18,051 nt of DNA from Bacteroidota bacterium (GTDB lineage Bacteria > Bacteroidota > Bacteroidia > Bacteroidales > Prolixibacteraceae). The stretch covers positions 1-18,051 of the forward strand of contig JAUZOB010000024.1 in assembly GCA_030706665.1 (NCBI GenBank), in the 5' to 3' direction. The position numbers and the translations under genes were made by a program. Below the pieces are notes generated by a model, which did no database searches, was not told the DNA's origin, and saw only the letters and a program-made list of their open reading frames with translations. This document shows positions 16,773 to 18,051 of this stretch, in pieces (position 1 is the first letter of the stretch; every line of letters begins with the position of its first letter).

Positions 16773-17630
16773 TTAGTCGTAAATATGATCGTTGTGTGAT
16801 TCAGAACCGTGTTCCAAACCTTTGTTATACTGATCCATTGCGCGCAGGCTCATTCCCATGCTTGAGAATCCTCCGTCATGGAAGAGGTTTTGCATGGTAA
16901 CCTTTTTGGTCAGATCCGAAAACATCACGATACAGTAATCGGCACACTCATCGGCCGATGCATTTCCCAGCGGAGACATCCGATCACCGAAGTCAAGCAG
17001 GTTCTCAAATCCCTTAATTCCGCTTCCGGCTGTCGTCATAGTCGGAGATTGAGAAATAGTATTGATTCTCACATTCCTTTCACGACCATAGATATAACCG
17101 AAACTTCTCGCAATTGATTCAAGCATCGATTTTGCATCTGCCATATCATTGTACCCGAAGAATGTACGTTGTGCTGCAATATACGACAAGGCCAGAACTG
17201 AACCCCAATTTTCGATAGCATCCAATTTCCTTGAGGTCTGCAGAATTTTATGAAATGAAACTGCAGAGATGTCAAGGGTTTTAAGAAGCAAATCATAATC
17301 AAGATCACTGTAATGATGCCCTTTTCGTACATTGGGCGACATTCCTATTGAATGAAGAATGAAATCGATTTTCCCTCCGAAAAACTCCATTGATTCTTTT
17401 AACAGGTTTTCCAGGTCCTCAATACTTGTGGCATCAGCAGGAATAACCTTTGCTCCTAATAATTCGCCCAGCTCATTTGTCTTCCCCATTCGTAAAGCAA
17501 CCGGTGTATTGGTCAATACGATCGATGCACCTTCTTCTTTTGCTTTTACGGCAACTTTCCAAGCGATAGAATCTTCGTTCAAAGCTCCAAAGATTAATCC
17601 TCTTTTCCCTTTTAATAAATTATAAGCCAT
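16773..17630 (-). CDS. fabI: Enoyl-[acyl-carrier-protein] reductase (NADH), FabI
   Basis: A 285-residue short-chain dehydrogenase/reductase that catalyses the last step of each fatty-acid elongation round, reducing trans-2-enoyl-ACP with NAD(P)H in the cytoplasm. The N-terminal nucleotide site GKRGLIFGALNEDSIAWKVA (8-27) has the FabI-specific loose glycine pattern. HSIGMSP (93-99) and the catalytic set Tyr150, Tyr160 and Lys167 (SYIAAQRTFFGYNDMADAK) match the FabI spacing of Tyr-x9-Tyr-x6-Lys. The C-terminal DGGFSSMGM is also typical. It is about 20 residues longer than the E. coli enzyme because of a polar, His-rich tail ending SESHNDHIYD, a variant found in related bacteria. ATG at 17630. 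It converges on rnpB and seems to be transcribed alone. Confidence 0.95.
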   Translation of the reverse strand: MAYNLLKGKRGLIFGALNEDSIAWKVAVKAKEEGASIVLTNTPVALRMGKTNELGELLGAKVIPADATSIEDLENLLKESMEFFGGKIDFILHSIGMSPNVRKGHHYSDLDYDLLLKTLDISAVSFHKILQTSRKLDAIENWGSVLALSYIAAQRTFFGYNDMADAKSMLESIARSFGYIYGRERNVRINTISQSPTMTTAGSGIKGFENLLDFGDRMSPLGNASADECADYCIVMFSDLTKKVTMQNLFHDGGFSSMGMSLRAMDQYNKGLEHGSESHNDHIYD

Positions 17631-17676
17631 AGTTTATTGTTTTATCACAATAACAAAAATTTTATAAAAATGGTTT

Positions 17677-17684
17677 CAAATGTA
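17677..17684 (-). promoter_or_regulatory. Probable -7 element of fabI
   Basis: On the minus strand TACATTTG matches TAnnTTTG, 46 nt upstream of the fabI ATG. The -33 match at standard spacing is poor. Confidence 0.45.
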
Positions 17685-17975
17685 AGTAAAAAAAGCCAAT
17701 CGTAATTTTATGTTTGAGATTTTGGAGCCAATTATGAGATGATAGTAAATATTTTCTTCAAAATAATTACAAAATGAAACAAATAGGTCTAAAGTTTGAA
17801 GGAATGTATATGGTTTGTTTATCTTAAGTGATAAATATGTTTTTATGGTATTTTAGACCCATTATTACCGGATGAAAATGAATTCTGATGAAACAAAAAC
17901 ATCAAGAATCCTGAGCGGAATATTGAGTTCTTAAAAAGAGAACAACAAGATAGCAACACCTTATTTCGTTCGTCC
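17685..17975. other. AT-rich non-coding region upstream of fabI
   Basis: I see no gene with recognisable codon patterns here on either strand. The minus strand has an open frame of about 50 codons starting inside the repeat near 17987, but its composition does not look coding. A weak dyad GTTCT...AGAAC lies near 17926-17942. It probably holds the upstream part of the fabI promoter and the promoter of a gene beyond the window edge. Confidence 0.45.
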
Positions 17976-18036
17976 TTCAGACATGGTTCAGACATGGTTC
18001 ATATATCGAAATGACGATTGAACCATGTCTGAACCA
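17976..18036. repeat. Tandem 11-mer fused to an 18-bp inverted repeat
   Basis: TTCAGACATGG occurs twice head-to-tail (17976-17986, 17987-17997) plus TTCA. The 18 bases 17984-18001 recur in exact inverted form at 18019-18036, with a 17-nt spacer. Neither strand has a T-run after the arm, so it is not a standard terminator. The right arm contains an ATG at 18025 whose frame (MSEPTVKDQ) is open to the window edge, so the structure may overlap the start of an unseen gene and act as an operator or translation-control hairpin. Confidence 0.8.
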
Positions 18037-18051
18037 ACTGTAAAAGACCAA

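Noticed and set aside
17964..17973. TTTCGTTCGT shared with 8333-8342 near the LysM/PBP1 promoter
   Set aside because: A 10-base match in 18 kb with a simple composition can arise by chance, and the two sites differ in position relative to any promoter element.

Overview
The window looks like a stretch of a Bacteroidota chromosome, most likely an anaerobic member of the Bacteroidales. This rests on the gene content (an S9B dipeptidyl peptidase IV homologue, a PBP1-plus-LysM secreted protein, an NfnAB-type transhydrogenase with a dihydroorotate-dehydrogenase-like partner, an SUI1/YciH protein), on several TAnnTTTG-type -7 elements ahead of genes, on weak or absent Shine-Dalgarno sequences, and on moderately AT-rich coding DNA. 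No species can be named from the sequence alone. I see no transposase, integrase, phage gene, CRISPR array or tRNA.

Left part, minus strand (1-4375): three genes read leftwards. A YciH/SUI1-like protein (4025-4375) is followed after a short gap by a large SNF2-family ATPase (1059-4001). Overlapping its 3' end is a GTG-initiated, signal-peptide-bearing dipeptidyl peptidase IV homologue that runs off the window at position 1. That last gene has no ATG start and no stop in the window, so a simple ORF scan misses it. A divergent gap (4376-4660) separates this block from the next.

Redox operon, plus strand (4661-7994): nfnA, nfnB and a dihydroorotate-dehydrogenase-like flavoprotein gene are tightly packed (4 and 12 nt gaps) and end at a long stem-loop terminator. 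NfnA carries the Asp-plus-three-Cys pattern expected for the [2Fe-2S] cluster of NADH-dependent ferredoxin:NADP+ oxidoreductase rather than the four-Cys pattern of PyrK. The third protein keeps flavin-site features but lacks the catalytic Ser/Cys loop of true dihydroorotate dehydrogenases.

Central single gene (8384-10147): a secreted protein with two LysM repeats and a periplasmic-binding-protein type 1 fold, ending at a clear terminator.

Efflux operon (10475-16134): a TetR regulator preceded by an 18-bp inverted repeat that probably is its own operator, then a TolC-type outer-membrane factor, an HlyD-type periplasmic adaptor and two paralogous ABC-2-type membrane proteins. All genes point the same way and end at an intrinsic terminator. 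No ATP-binding cassette gene is present, so the energy source of this tripartite pump is unclear.

Right part: immediately after the efflux operon lies the RNase P RNA gene (rnpB, about 16219-16596) with its own -7 element and a strong terminator. It converges with fabI (enoyl-ACP reductase, minus strand, 16773-17630). The last about 400 bases are non-coding as far as I can see and end in a compact tandem/inverted repeat structure (17976-18036) whose right arm contains an ATG open to the window edge.
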